DNA from: Chimonanthus salicifolius
Lineage: Eukaryota > Streptophyta > Magnoliopsida > Laurales > Calycanthaceae
NCBI GenBank assembly: GCA_013350335.1
Contig: CM023535.1
Location: 24,707,746 to 24,771,745, forward strand
Length of the DNA stretch: 64,000 nt
Direction of reading: 5' to 3'
The notes beneath the pieces are model-generated. The model had not been told where the DNA came from. It did not search any database and saw nothing but the letters and a program-made list of their open reading frames with translations. This document shows positions 12,582-25,960 of this stretch, piece by piece. Positions within the stretch are counted from its first letter, which is position 1; every line of letters begins with the position of its first letter. Both the position numbers and the translations under genes were made by a program.

Positions 12582-12996
12582 CACTCTCATACACGACACC
12601 TCCATAATTCTTAGTCGATCTTAGTTGCCTATTCCCCAAGGTTCTCCACTTAATCTCATCCATCCACTTGTCCACCCTAAGTTTCAATTAATCCCATCCA
12701 TCCATTCCTGCTCTAAACATTATAAATAGATGCCCAAGGCTAGGGTATAATTTGAATTTGACTCTAGAAGTTCAAGCTTTAGCATGGATCAAGAGGAAGA
12801 GAAGAAAAGAAGACAACAAAAAATCGAGGGCTTAAAGGGTTAGTTGTTTTGATATTTTTATTTTTCCCAATATTTCTTTTATTCAATTCCATGTTATGTA
12901 ATTCAAAATTCAAAGTTTAGTAATAAGATTCAAAGTGCAAATTCTTTGTCTCTGGTTTTCCAATTAATTTATGTTTATGTTATGATTGTTTTGATG
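12582..12996 (+). repeat. Promoter-proximal segment of Tat/Athila-like LTR
   Basis: Non-coding. It continues the C-rich tract from 5898, carries a TATA box at 12721 and then a leader-like stretch (AGGAAGAGAAGAAAAGAAG). It is cut at 12996 by the LARD insertion and resumes at 40290. Confidence 0.4.
12721..12728 (+). promoter_or_regulatory. TATA box of Tat/Athila-like LTR
   Basis: TATAAATA follows a long pyrimidine-rich tract, a typical arrangement at the U3/R boundary of plant LTRs. Start-site position is not determined. Confidence 0.5.
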
Positions 12997-14216
12997 TGTA
13001 ATGGCCCAAGTCAACAAAATGGTTATGGGAATAAGATGATATATGAATCGTACGATTTTAGGACTTTCGATTCACGATTCACACCCTTAGACCAATTTCG
13101 ATACGATTTAAGTTTGATAACATTGGGTAAAATTAGACAATGCCATACACTTAGAGCATTGAGAATATTTGTAAAATTCCATTTTCACAAGGTGTGTGAT
13201 AATATGTTTGAGTGAATGTTGCCTTGTGCACATTCCAATGCATTGTTGGGTAAGGTTATGTTTGACCTCTTTATGCTTATGTGTGATTGATGTGAATATA
13301 TTGTATCAGATACATATGTATGATTTTCCCAAGTTCTGTATGATTAGATGTTTACTATAATTGAGAATTCATAGATTTGTGATGTGTTAAAGTATGATAA
13401 TACAAGATTGCCCAAGATGTGTAATGTAGGGCCTTGATAACTTCTCATACTTGTGTATGGTTATGAGTAGTGTATGTGTCAGATGAATTCTCATGGTTGT
13501 GAATTTTTAGATGGGTAACTTATATAATAAGTTTGATGAATGCGTTTTAATGCCATGCTTGGATTAATTGACGATGTGTACATCACTAGTGAGTACCTAT
13601 GTTGATAATGGTTGTGGTGGATTGACCTAACCATGTGTAGAACGAATTTTCATGATTTGAAGAGGAACTTGGTAAAGAGTTAGACTAACTGATATGGGTG
13701 AGTTAAGGTCAAGTATCTTGGTTTACTTTTGCTACAATGGGGATGGGCTAGCATGATTGAGAATGCATGGAATGCAATGTAAATGCTAAGAAAGCCTTGT
13801 TTGATTTCCCCAAAGTAAAAGTATGATCACTCCCCAATGTCAACCCAAATATGAAAATAATGAGCTACGGTTGATCTGATCCACTATGTGGTACATAGGC
13901 AACTAATATCATTGTGCCTTAACTCAATCAAAAGATGCATTGTGTCATCCATTTATATTAAGGATGATGTAAGCTGTTGAGCAAATGTGAAAGGTAGAAA
14001 GGGATTGGTGAGACATACCTTCCCTAATATGGACCCTAATGTAGATGTTGGATCCCTCAAAGGCGGCCCGAAGAGGTTACGACTCCTTGGGAGTTCTGCT
14101 ATGATGAGAAATATATATTTGTTACTCGAGTAAAGCCTAGAGTTGCGAGAGAACTATGAAAATTCTTAAGATGGATAGATGAGGACTTTGGCACTGAGAT
14201 GTATGTGACTAGGTCA

Positions 14217-14400
14217 CTTGATTATATTGAGATGTGGTATGGGTGTGTCCCTCATGTGATATTGTTGATTGATACGTGGTATGAGTGTATCCCTCATGTG
14301 ATATTGATTATATTGAAACGAGGTATGAGTGTGTCCCTCGCGTGATATTGATGATTGAGGCGTGGTATGGGTATGTCCCTCACGTGATATTGATAGCGTT
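14217..14400 (+). repeat. Tandem repeat of about 43 bp with ACGTG cores (5' LTR of LARD)
   Basis: About four units of GWGGTATGGGTGTGTCCCTC then a YACGTGATATTG-like end, with a further unit at about 14598-14640. Some units carry CACGTG, the plant G-box; others are decayed to CATGTG or CGCGTG. Confidence 0.75.
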
Positions 14401-16504
14401 ATGCCTTAGTCTGTTGAAAAATAAAACTGTCTGATCAGTAGATCATTGTGTCTCACATTTGTATAGTTAAAAGGATGAGATAAGTATATAGATTCCATGA
14501 GTAAGGCCTAGAGTAGCCGTGAGACCGTGGGAGCCTCGATATGAACATACGGAGACTGTGGCATTGAGATGTATATGTGACTTGGTCACTTGATATTGAG
14601 ACGTGGTATGGGTACGTCCCTCACGTGATAATGATGATTGACTGACCATTTTAGAGAGGTATTCGGGAAGGTGGAGGTCGGATACAGAGACTTGGTTCCT
14701 TAGGATTGCCGTCGAGGAGTAGGTCCCTCACATGCTACGCGCTGGAGGGTGCTCTCACGGCTATTTAGCACACTTGATGTGTGTTGATGCGCAGAATTGG
14801 ATACTATTTTACCCCATGGCGGTGGTTCTAACTTCGTTATACGCGGTCCGACCACCGTAGAGCTTGATTGAATCACCCTTGAGGTGAAGGGATGGAGGGC
14901 GAGGTAGACTTGATCACGCTAGTCGCAGGTCTCCAGCGTAGCAAGTCATGGGCCCTAGTCTTGCTAGGGGTCGTGGTATATTTATGATATGATATGATGA
15001 TTTGATATTGTTGCCACATTCACGTAGTGATTCATTCGAGTGTTGTTCCTATAGATAGAAGATCTCATTGTAGATGATGTGCCCTTGGATTTGTTATGCC
15101 CATAGATGGATCATATCTATGGAGGAATTATATTCATGGATGATTATTACCCATGGATAGATGATACTCACTAATAGAGTGTTACCAGGGATGAATGTGT
15201 AACGCCCCACCCTTTTTCACTTGCTTTCCCTTCTGAAAATCAGAATCTATTTTTTTCTTTTCTATAAACAAAGAGTGATAGAAAGCGGGACATCACGACG
15301 CGAGCTTGTAACACCTCGGATTTTCAGATTATTATTTTATATGACAATTATTCTTTTAAATGGTGGATTTTAGAATTGGACCTTATTTGGATCAAGAATT
15401 GGGCCATGATCCAATTAGGACCCAACCAATGTTGGAATTGGTCTTATAAAAATTCAAATGGGTTGAATTAATTTAGTGATGAATTATATCTAATTTTAAA
15501 CAAAAGATTTTATGGCCGAATTTTGAATGTGAAACCTATAGATTATGCGCATGAGAGATATGTGGGATTTTAAATCCACAATGATATGCTAGATATTTAA
15601 AAAGGGATGAAATATCTATGAAATAAATAAAAGATTAAGCATGGCCGAAATTTGGATAATAATATCCATACTATGCGCATAGGATATTCTAAAAGGGAAG
15701 GTAGATTGTCTTAAATTAAATTAAAAGATTATTTGGATTATGATTAAGGTTATGCGCATAGTACTTTCTAATAAGAATTAAAGGAAGGTCTTAATAAGGC
15801 AAGGGAAAGTCGGCTATGGCTAATTAAAGAGGGAAAGTCGGCCATGGTTAAATAAGGAAGGTTTGAGATATGTCCAGTATTTTGGTTATAACTTTCCACT
15901 AAAATGTACGATTGCTTTGATTCTTTTTCGTTGGAAAGAAGACTTCAAGGTCTACAACTTTGTAGTTTTCTACATTTTTTGATTCAGAAGTAACAAGGTC
16001 AAAACTGAGCTACAATATGGTATATGTGTAAAAAACGGGGAACACAAGGGCTCACGGCATTACTATATTTATTTTTAGCATTGGCCGATTGGGAGGTTAC
16101 TAGATTAAGCAAGGGAGGTCAGAAATCGCTAATCTAAGCAAGGGAGGTTGGCATTGCCATCTAAGGCAAGGGAGGGGTGCATGGCACCTTCCCCATTTGG
16201 ATTAATTGGAGCTTATATTAAGAAGATAACCCTTGGGCTGATTTCTCTCTTTCGCTCTCTCTCCCAATTATTATTTACGCAAAAACAAGAAGAAGAAACC
16301 CGCAAGGGGTTGTCTGGCCAGCAAGAAGAAAAGATTAAGAGCAAAGAAAAGGATCGGAAGAAATAACCGAAGGAGTCGCGGGAACCGGTTAGTTGTTTGA
16401 TTTATATTTTGTTTAAAAGATATGCTTATTTTTAATGGAAATACATGGGTTAGATATGGTTTATTTTATTGTGTTATTAATAATGGAAAACCAAGGAAGC
16501 ATGA

Positions 16505-17687
16505 ACCATAGGGTTCGGCCACAATGCATGGCCGAACCCCATGTAAAAAGATTGGTTTAATGTATGATTTTTGTAAGCCAATGTATGATCGGTTTTGGAT
16601 TTACTTGGTGATGGATTAAATGAAAGGATTTTGGAGATGCTTAATGGAAGGTCTTCGGCTATATTTATGGGTTCAAAACCGTGAAAGGATACTGATTTAA
16701 TGTTTGGATTTAAATGATGGAAAACCTTAGACGGATAGGTGTGTTTAATTGGATTTAAAAGAGGAGATATTGGAACCATAGGGTTCGGCCATAGTGCCAT
16801 GGATGAGGATTCATAAATTAGAAAGCATACTAATTTTGGAAACTACCTAGTTATGGAAGGAATGCATGTAAAAATTGGAAACCAACTAAATATGGAAAGT
16901 TATGCACCATAGGGTTCGGCCAAGGTGTATGGCCGAACCCCATGGACCAAGTTAACTTAGAGATTGGTATAAATGGCAATAATGTAAATTGGGTTCAAAC
17001 ATGAAGATTATGGATCTATGTTTAGGGATTTTAAATGGGATGAAATGGATAATTCTATGAGTGAGGTTCGGCCATGGTACATGGCCGAACCCCACTAGAA
17101 TTTATTTTAGGAAGGAGGTGATTAAAGTAGAAACTATCTAATTATGGGTTTTTGATAAAATGGAAGTTGGTTGCTAAATTGGTAAGCTTCTAACTATGGA
17201 AGTTAGTTATTAAATGGGAAAGTTTCTATTTATGGAAACCTAGCCATGAATGGCAATTTTGTAATTAATGGAAGTATGGAGGTGTGTGGTCATTATGATG
17301 GAATTCTATTTGATTTAAAATGGAGGAGGATTCTTAATTTAGAAAGTTTCCAAAAATGGAACGAGGGTATTAAATTACAAAGCTATTTAAATTATGGATC
17401 TAAGATTAAATTAGAAAGTATCTAATTTTGGAAACTTATATTAAAATGGAAACCTAGACATCATGGGTTAAGCCATGTATATGGCCGAACCCCATGAACC
17501 AATTTTTGGGTTCAGGTGTCAAGGATTAAAGGATTATATTATGAATTATTTTATCCATTATTATGGAACTTAAGCCTTATGGAAATAAGGGAGGTAAAAT
17601 GACTATGGATAAGTATAGTGACAATTTTGAAATTATGAGGAAATATTGGACATAGGGTTCGGCCATGGTGTATGGCCGAACCCCATG
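16505..17687 (+). repeat. Palindrome array in LTR A3
   Basis: Copies lie at about 16505, 16775 (left half), 16907, 17061, 17462 and 17651. The copy at 17061 has outer ends GTG and CAC in place of the usual CAT and ATG, with pairing kept. Between copies the words GGAAAGTTTCTAATTATGG and variants recur (about 17100-17460). Confidence 0.83.
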
Positions 17688-18394
17688 AAGTATTTAATGG
17701 ACTTGGGGTTTTAGGTCATGTTTGTCTTATGAATCAATATATGGGAATTATTTGGTGGACTTGGGATTTTTATGTTACGGTTATGAACTTGTAAATGGGC
17801 CATGTTCTTGTCTATGTATGAATTAAATAAATGGTTTACCAAACCAAGGGATGAAGGGTGAAAAGAATGGAAAGATAGCTATAATGGCATAAATAAGTAA
17901 TTAAATGAATAAATTCTAAGGAGTGGCAAGATTGTAAATACTTGCAAAAAAATAGAAGTTTAGCCATGAATGGCATTTTAGTAATTATATGAATTAATGG
18001 ACCAATGTTTTGGGACCTAAACCTTAGGTGACGAGACCAATGGCAATTTGGTAAATAAAGGGTAAAAAATGAGGAATGGTATATGGACTTAAAATATTGT
18101 GAATTAAGTGAGACTTGATTTTGATTTATTATTATATATAAGGTAACGGGATCTCGCAAGCGGTGCGCGATCGGTGATCGACTCTTGGATGAAAACACAA
18201 GGACTCGTGAGCGGTCTTTGGTAGGATTCCACCTCTTTGAAACCATGGGCTTATGTACATTGCTTTTATTTGATTTATGATGTTTATGTTGCAAAATTAT
18301 ATGTTTCAATATGAGATTTTAAATGCTATGATTTGTTTTATTGCATAGCATGTTGGCATTTGCATCTCATGCATGGCATGGGAGGGATGACAGG

Positions 18395-18755
18395 TAACCG
18401 GGGACCCACACTCCGTCGGGGCGTCCGTAAATTATTAGTGGGGGAAGACCCTGGTGATGAGCATTCCATCAGGGGATACCTTGGTGATGAGAATCCCACC
18501 AAGAGGATACTAAGTAACCGGAGATCCACCACTCCGTCGGGGCATCCATAAAACAAACGTGGGTGATACCTTGATGTGATTTCCATCAAGTAGATTCCGG
18601 AGATCCACCACTCCGTCGGGGCGTCCGTAAAAGAAACGTGGGGGATACCTTGATGTGATTTCCATCAAGTAGATTCCAGAGATCCACCACTCCGACGGGG
18701 TGTCCGTAAAATAATCGTGGAAAATACCTTGATGAGGAGAATTCCATCAAAAGGA
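18395..18755 (+). repeat. GC-rich tandem repeat, 4 copies (LTR A3)
   Basis: Units with CCACHACTCCGTCGGGGCGT occur at about 18398, 18508, 18597 and 18677, each followed by a GATACCTTGATG-type segment. This is the highest copy number of this repeat in the window. Confidence 0.83.
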
Positions 18756-20059
18756 CTTATGCGTACATGTGATGGGTGGGACTCATTGCATATGATAGCA
18801 TGGCATGGCATTAAATTGGCATGATTATGATCTTTATTATCATGCAAGGTTTTTCTGGCTTTTATCGGTATGATTGGATCTTTATTATCATACACTGGTT
18901 TGGATACAATGTTTCGAAAGTATGGAATGATTTATTATATCTGATTTTGATATATATATTGTATCTGGATTTTTGGTACTAACCCATGTGTCAACCCTAA
19001 CTGGAATTCCTACTGGGCGCGTTATACTAACGCCCTGCTTCTACCCTTTAGTGGATGATGCAGGAAACGAGGAAAACGCTGAACGCGGAAAGGGACAAGC
19101 ATAGAGCTTGGAATGCTTTTAGTTTTATATTTTGTTTAAGATACTCAAGAATTTGTATTTAAGGTATCCAGATTTCGGAATGTAATAACTTAGATGAATT
19201 GCTATGGTTGGATGTTTTATTTGGATAATGATGATTGTGATTTATTGACTAAGTACTTTACTATCAATGAAATGGAACTTGGTTCTATTATATTTCCGCA
19301 GGTCATGATTTTTATTCTGCAAGTCGATATTGCTATGTGTGAACCATTTTCTTGTACTGAGTCCATACACACATAGGGTTGGCCAGTTAAGGGTCGGACT
19401 TTGGAAGTTTGGACTTACCTCGCGTCGTGACGTCCCGCGCTCTATCACTCTACTCTGTTATAAAAAAAAAATATATTATGAATTTACGGGAAAAAGCGAG
19501 TGAAAAAGGGCGGGGCATTACAGAGCTAAGTTCGAATTTCTAAAGTCCGACTCTTAACTGGCCAACCCTATGTGTGTATGGACTAAGTCCATGAAAACGG
19601 TTCACACATAACAATATAAACATGCGGAATAAAGATCATAACATGCAGAATAATAATAGAACCCAGTTCTATTCCATTTCAGATAGCAAAGTATGTCAAG
19701 TCTTTATCCATAATTAAAATATCATAATTATCCAAATAAACATCCAACCATAGCCAACCATCTAAATTATTACATGTCCGAAGACTAGTTACTCAAATAC
19801 AAGTCTATAAGTAACTTAATCAAAATATAAACTAAATCATCCAAACTCCTATGCCTGCCCCGTTTCGCGTTTATCGTTTCCCTCGTTTCCTGTATCATCC
19901 ACTAGGGTAGAAGTAGGGCGTTAGAACAACGTGCCTAGCAGGTATTCCAATTAGGGCTAACACATGGTTAGTACGAAACATGCATATAACATAATAATAA
20001 ATCCATATAAAAACAATGCCATGACATGTGTAGTATGCAATGAGTCCCACTCATCATAA

Positions 20060-20230
20060 ACACATGTATCCTCTTGATGGAATTTTCATCATCAAGGTAC
20101 CCCCACATAGGTCTTTCAAATGCGCCGACGGAGTGTGGCCCCTCCGGTTTCTTCTTGATGGACACATCAAGATATCCCACATAGGTTTTTCGGACACCCG
20201 ACGAAGTGTGGCCCCTCCGGTTACATATCC
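20060..20230 (-). repeat. GC-rich tandem repeat, 2 copies (family-A 3' LTR)
   Basis: Units centred on about 20115 and 20185 carry decayed forms of CGGACGCCCCGACGGAGTGT. Three copies are present in the 5' LTR of the same element, so copy number has changed since insertion. Confidence 0.72.
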
Positions 20231-20596
20231 TTAACCCCATGCCATGCATGAGATGTCAATGAAACACATGCTATTTTATCATATAAACGTAGCATTAAAA
20301 CTCACATTTAAAACACATGCTATTTTATCATATAAACATAGCATTAAAACTCACATTTAAAACATATTTTTTTCCACATAAAATCATCAAATAAGATAAG
20401 AAACATTGTACATAAATCCATGGTTTCAAAGAGGTGGAATCCTACTAAAGAACACTACGTGTCCTTGCGCTTTCGTCCGGTAACAGCTCACGATCATACA
20501 CACCTTGTGAGGTCCCGTTACCTTATAATATAACAATCAATTAAAACCAAATCCCACTTGATTTACAATAACGTCCAAGTCCATAAACCAAACTTG

Positions 20597-22145
20597 TGGG
20601 GTTCGACCATACACCATGGCCGAACCTCACCCTTTTTTGTTTTAGTTTCCATTTTGCTCGTTTATTCAATTAAGTCCACACCCATGCCATCATTGATTCA
20701 CAAAACCAAACATTTAATCACTTCCCTTTTATTTAATCCAACATACATAAACCCTAAGTCCATCAAAACAATCCCCATTGGGTTCGGCCACACACCATGG
20801 CATGTGGCCGAACCCATGGTCTTTTATTTTTTACCATATTTACATTTATGCCATTCATCAAAGATACATCAAAGCTTAAGTTCAGCAAACATACCCCATG
20901 TATGGCCGAACCCATGGTCCATTGATTTCACTTAATTACCATTTTGCCATTATACATATCCATAGTCATTTACCTTGCTTATGTTCCAAAATAATCCATA
21001 CATAGTTCTTTAATCCAAACACATAATCCAACACATAGTTCATGGGGTTCTGCCATACACCATGGCCGAACCCATGGTCCCTTATTTCCATTTAAATTAC
21101 AATATTGCCATTCATGGCTAACCTTCCATTTTAGCATGTATTTACAACTTTGCCATTACCTTAGGTTTATGTCTCTCCATTAATCCAATCACCATACTAA
21201 GTCCATACATGATCCATAAAATTGATTCATGGGGTTCGGCCAAACACCATGGCCGAACCCTATGATGTCTAACTTTCCAAATATAGCAATTGCCATCCTT
21301 GAATCCTTAAATCAAGGTTCCTTCCAAAAACAATCCAAGAGTCCATAATTAGAAACTTTCCAAATTTAGCAATTCCATTATTGAATCTATAATTCAAGGT
21401 TCCTTCCATAATTAGAAACTTTCCAATTTTAATAACCACCTTCCATGGTCTCCATTTAATCAATCACCAAAATAAGTCCATCTATATTTTTCCATGGGGT
21501 TCGGCCACACACCATGGCCGAACCCTATGCTTCCAAATCCTCTCTTTAAAAATTATTAATAACATTCCATGTATCTAAAAACCATCAACCATACATCCAT
21601 TTAAAATTATCATAATCGTTCACTAATTCTCTTTCATGGAAATCATTATTTCCATTAAACTAAATGATAACTCCTTTTAAAATATAACCAATCTCTTTCA
21701 ATGGGGTTCGGCCATACAACATGGCTGAACCCTATGGTTTATCATCTTCCCTTAAAATTATTTTATTCATCTCCCAACTTTCTTCCATTTAATCCCTTCA
21801 AAAGCATTGGTATTCCTTCCATGGTTTCCATCCTTAAATCCATAAATTAAACCATGTCTTCCATGGTTTCTAACCATAGAAATAACCAAAGTTCCTCCAT
21901 GGGGTTCGGCCCTTCATCATGGCCGAACCCTATGGTTCAAAAACTTCTCTTTAAACCATTTAAACCCTTTTAAAAATCATAAGCATACATCTATAATTTT
22001 TCCATCATTTAAATCCATTATCATTCACTAATGACCTTCCATGGGGTTCGGCCATGGTGGTTCATCATTCCATTAAAATTACCATATTCATTCCCTCAAT
22101 TTTCTTCCATGGGGTTCGGCCATACACCATGGCCGAACCCTATGG
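20597..22145 (-). repeat. Palindrome array in the family-A 3' LTR
   Basis: Ten positions: 20597, 20775, 20895 (partial), 21041, 21228, 21492, 21699, 21897, 22039 (left half) and 22107. They correspond one for one with the ten in the 5' LTR at 27891-29492. The copy at 20775 has extra bases (CATGTG) in its centre that extend the arms. Confidence 0.88.
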
Positions 22146-22889
22146 TTCATTATCTTAAACAAAATTATTAAAACTATTTACCGGTTCCGCGACTCCTCCA
22201 GTTTTCTTTTGGTTGTTCTTGTTCTTCCAATCCTTCTCCTTCTCTTGATGTATGCCGTGAACACCCTCCTGCCAATGTGCAAACAGCGTCAATCCTTGCT
22301 GATTTTGTGTAATGCCGTGTGCACTACCTTAGTTTTATAGAAGTTCCACTCGGTTCCATATTTAGACAATGCCAGGCGATCCTTGTGTTGCCTCTTTATA
22401 AAACCTTCCAATTAATCCTATCTTAGAAGGTGTCGACCCTTCCTCCTTAACTTATAAGACTCCACACGGTCCTACATATTTTTAGAAGATGCCAAGCCCT
22501 TTCATTTAGCAATTTCCATTCGATCCTAAATATTTTTAGAAGGTGCCATGCGCCCCTTCTTTCTTGCAAATCCCAAGTATCTCTCTTAATAAAAGAAAGG
22601 ACTCCTTTTAAAGATACTCCACACCTCATGCGCATATCTCATGGATATGTGTATGTCACACACGGCCATGCAAACTATATCCAATCCTCTCCATGCGCAT
22701 AATCATGGATTGCATTACTAATTTAACTCGGCCCCATTTAATTTTTATTAAAACTATTTCCACAATCCGTTGGGTCTTAATTGGAACATGACCCAACATT
22801 TTACCCATACAAGGTCCACATCTAATAATTCACAATTTAAATGGGTAATTTTCATATATATTAATAACTTGAAAATCTGGGATGTTACA

Positions 22890-22905
22890 ATACAACCCTC
22901 TTTTT
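22890..22905 (-). other. Polypurine tract of family-A element
   Basis: On the minus strand AAAAAGAGGGTTGTAT lies directly before the 3' LTR start TGTAACATCCC. It is preceded by GGATGAAAATTTTAAAA, the usual gypsy context. Confidence 0.7.
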
Positions 22906-22990
22906 AAAATTTTCATCCAGAAAATCGAGTGAAGTAGGGTTTCAAACGTTTACATAAATAGCTCAGGATGAGCTGTCCTTATTTCTGACT

Positions 22991-24400
22991 CTAGTTCCAT
23001 GTGGCTTCCTCAATGCCATGTCGATCCCATTCCACCTTGACAAACTGGATTGCTCGGTTCCATAATACCCTTTGTTCTGTGTCCACCACTCGGACAGGCT
23101 TTTCAACGAATGTCACGTCGCTTTGGACCTCTATGTCTTGTATGTTCAGTACATGAGATGGATCAGGATTGTACTTCCTCAACATCGATATATGGAATAC
23201 ATCGTGTAAAGATGCCAACTGTAATGGGAGTGCCAATTGATAAGCCACGTCCCCCATCCTTCTTATGATTGAAAACGGTCCCACATATCTTGGCGACAAT
23301 TTCCCTTTCTTTCCAAATCCAATGTGTCCCTTTCGTGGCGAGACTTTCAAGAACACCATATCTCCCACTTCAAATTTAAGGAACCTCCTCCTCTTGTCAG
23401 CATAGCTCTTCTGACGACTCTGTGAAGTGAATAGATGCTGCCGTATCAACTGTATTTGCGCTGTAGTATCTGCAACCAACTCAGGTCCAATCAGTGCAGG
23501 CTCACCGGCTGCTGTCCAGCACACTAGTGACCTACATGGTCTACCATATAAAGCTTCAAATGGAGCCATCTGAAGGCTTGCCTGGTAACTGTTGTTGTGT
23601 GAAAATTCTACCAACAGCAAGTGATCCTCCCATCCACCCTTGAAATCTAGCATACATGCTCTCAACATATCCTCCAATGTCTGTATTGTCCCCTCAGACT
23701 GCCCATCAGTCTGTGGATGGAATGTTGTGCTCGTCAGTAGGTCTGTTCCCATGGCCGACTGCATACTCTGCCATACTCTGCCGGTGAATCAGCCATCTCT
23801 GTCTGACACAATAGTCCGAGGAATACCATGCAATCTGATGATATCCCTGATATACCGCCGACCTAAAGTCTCAGATGAGTCTGTCATCCTGATGGGAATG
23901 AAATGTGCAGACTTGGTTAATCGGTCTACCACGACCCATATCGCAGCGTTGCCTTTTGAAGACCATGGCAACCCTGTCACAAAATCCATGGAAATGTGTT
24001 CCCATTTCCATTCCGGCACTGGTAAAAGTTTAAGTAACCCGGTGGCTTCTGATGTTCCGTCTTAACGTGCTGACACGTTAAGCAATGAGCCACAAATTCT
24101 GCCACATCTTTCTTGAGTCTGTGCCACCAGTAATGTCTCTTCAAGTCGTGATACATCTTGGTACTACCCGGATGAATTGAGAGTTTGGTCTGATGCACCT
24201 CAATTAGTAATTCTTTTCTGCAGTTCTTAGGCACATATATCCTTCCTCAGAATAGAAGACCCTGTCCTGGTCGTAACTCCCATTCCTGTATGACTTCACC
24301 AGTAGACATCTTGGCCCATATCTCCTGCATTTCCGGATCTATCCGTTGTTCCTGTTCAATCTTGTCAAGTACCTCTTAATTTCGTCAAAATCACTCATAT
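22991..24400 (-). pseudogene. Ty3/gypsy pol remnant: RNase H-integrase linker, integrase and chromodomain
   Basis: In minus-strand order, about 24400-24240 encodes the linker before integrase. 24234-23977 encodes the H2C2 zinc-binding region ([14 protein letters not shown], then CLTCQ). 24019-23789 carries MDFVTGLP and IVSDRDG, with the first two catalytic Asp. 23764-22991 carries TDGQSE (third catalytic residue), YGRPCRS, the [12 protein letters not shown] motif and a chromodomain-like end (EEATW). These use different frames or are separated by stops, so at least two frameshifts or nonsense changes break the gene, and the chromodomain ends early. Integrase would insert cDNA into chromatin and the chromodomain would guide it. 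It cannot act as is. Confidence 0.88.
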
Positions 24401-24449
24401 CAACCTATGAGTTTCAATCTCGCAGAATTTACTCTGTCTCATGTTATCT

Positions 24450-25745
24450 CTTTTTCTCGTGAACCCATTTGTGACCTTTTATAGATCAATGTATTCTATT
24501 TCACTTTACCTGCTACCAAGATATTTTCCATACGTACTCTCTCAATACGTTCATTCGTCTACTCTCTGTGTGAGATAGCTTGCCAGTACGAGCCTATGCT
24601 CAAAACTTTCACTGATTCCATTTTAACTAGTTTCTAGTTGCACTCTCCTGTAACTCCATCGGCTACCTACAGAGTCAGGTGATCAGTCTAACTCGGCAGT
24701 CGCTCATAGCTTCCCATTCGAGTTTCACTAGACTCTTAACCTTTCCACTAAGCACATTTCCAAAAGTACGCATATCTTCATTTGCTCATAAGTCACTAGG
24801 TGACTAATACCTTTTGTTCATCACTTCTACGATACCACGTATCTTTCAACACCAACTTTCCTATGATACAAGTCGTAATATGACTAACACCTTTTTCTTA
24901 TAACGTGGGACGTAAATCGAAACATGTCCCAATCATTAGATCTATATGTCATCTATGAGACCAACATGTTCATCATACTACCAACATGTCTACCATGGTA
25001 GCGATATCTTACATTAATCCAAACCACCATGGGAATCATCATCCACGGTTATACACATCCTTCCCTGGTACCACTCTATCAGTGAGTATTATCTACCCAT
25101 GGTTAATAACCATCCATAAATATAACCCCCTTCTAGGTATAATCCTTTCATGGACATAATTAATCTAGGGCACATCCTCTACCATGAGATATTCTATCCA
25201 TATAAACAACACTCGAATGAGTCACTACATGACTGTGGCAACCATATCAAATCACAAATATACACCGACCCCTAGCAAGACTTAGGACCCATGACTTACT
25301 AAGCGGAAGACCCACGTCCAACGTGATCAAGTCTACCCTGCCCTGCATCCCTTCACCCCAAAGGTGATTCAGTCAAGCTTTAAGGCGGTCGAACCTCGTC
25401 TAACGAAGCTAGCAGCACCCCCACAGGGTAAAATAGTACCTACCTATGCGCATCCACGCACATCAAGTGTGCAAAATAATCGTGAGAGTGCCCTCCAGCG
25501 CGTAGCATGCGAGGGACCCACTCCTCAACGGTAACCCTACGGGACCAAGTCTCCGTATTTTGTATCGAGGTTCCTACAGTTTCATAGCTACTCTAAGCCA
25601 TATAGAATCTATATACTTATCTCCTCAATATCACGTGTGGGATGCACCCATGCCACATCTCAATAAACTCAAGTGACCTTATCACATGCATCTCAGTTTC
25701 AAAGTCCTCATAAACTCTTAAGTTTGCATACTTTATTGAAAATTA
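24450..25745 (-). repeat. LARD-LTR-like fragment inside the family-A element
   Basis: The reverse complement of about 25000-25560 matches the LARD LTR at 14690-15197 and 30266-30400 (for example CATGCTACGCGCTGGAGGG, then GGGTGAAGGGATG). About 25620-25690 matches the array at 14217-14400. Similarity fades towards 24450 and that edge is uncertain. It occupies the place where protease, RT and RNase H should be. No ORF is present. Confidence 0.7.
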
Positions 25746-25960
25746 TTCATACTTCCATCACATTACAAGGGTTGGTAGGGTTAGAACAACCCTTCAAAAT
25801 GTACCCACAACCCTTACAAAATATTCCCTTTCCTCGACATTTTCTTACCACTCCTTAGCCTAACCTTCCGTAGAAGACCCTGCATCATCATAAAAATCGA
25901 AGAAGTTGTCAGGGCATGTCATCGACGTGTGCCCCAACATTCCACAAGTCAGACAGGGTA

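Larger units (their letters stand above)
15307..19522 (+). mobile_element. Solo LTR, gypsy family A (copy A3), inside the family-A 3' LTR
   Basis: It starts TGTAACACCTCGGATTTTCA and ends GGGCGGGGCATTACA. The target duplication GAGCT is perfect (15302-15306 and 19523-19527). It is 4.2 kb with no internal domain. A leader donor-like site lies near 16372-16390. It inserted into a relative of its own family, in the opposite orientation. Confidence 0.9.
15198..22889 (-). mobile_element. 3' LTR of family-A element, split by solo LTR A3
   Basis: Segments 15198-15306 and 19528-22889 align with the 5' LTR at 26563-30265. Net length is about 3.47 kb. The start is TGTAACGCCCCACCC and the end is CTGGGATGTTACA on the plus strand. 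Confidence 0.82.

Noticed and set aside
17836..18309. 157-codon minus-strand open frame
   Set aside because: Lies inside solo LTR A3; the equivalent positions in the other family-A LTRs do not keep it open.
23640..24065. 141-codon plus-strand frame
   Set aside because: Antisense shadow of the integrase remnant on the minus strand.
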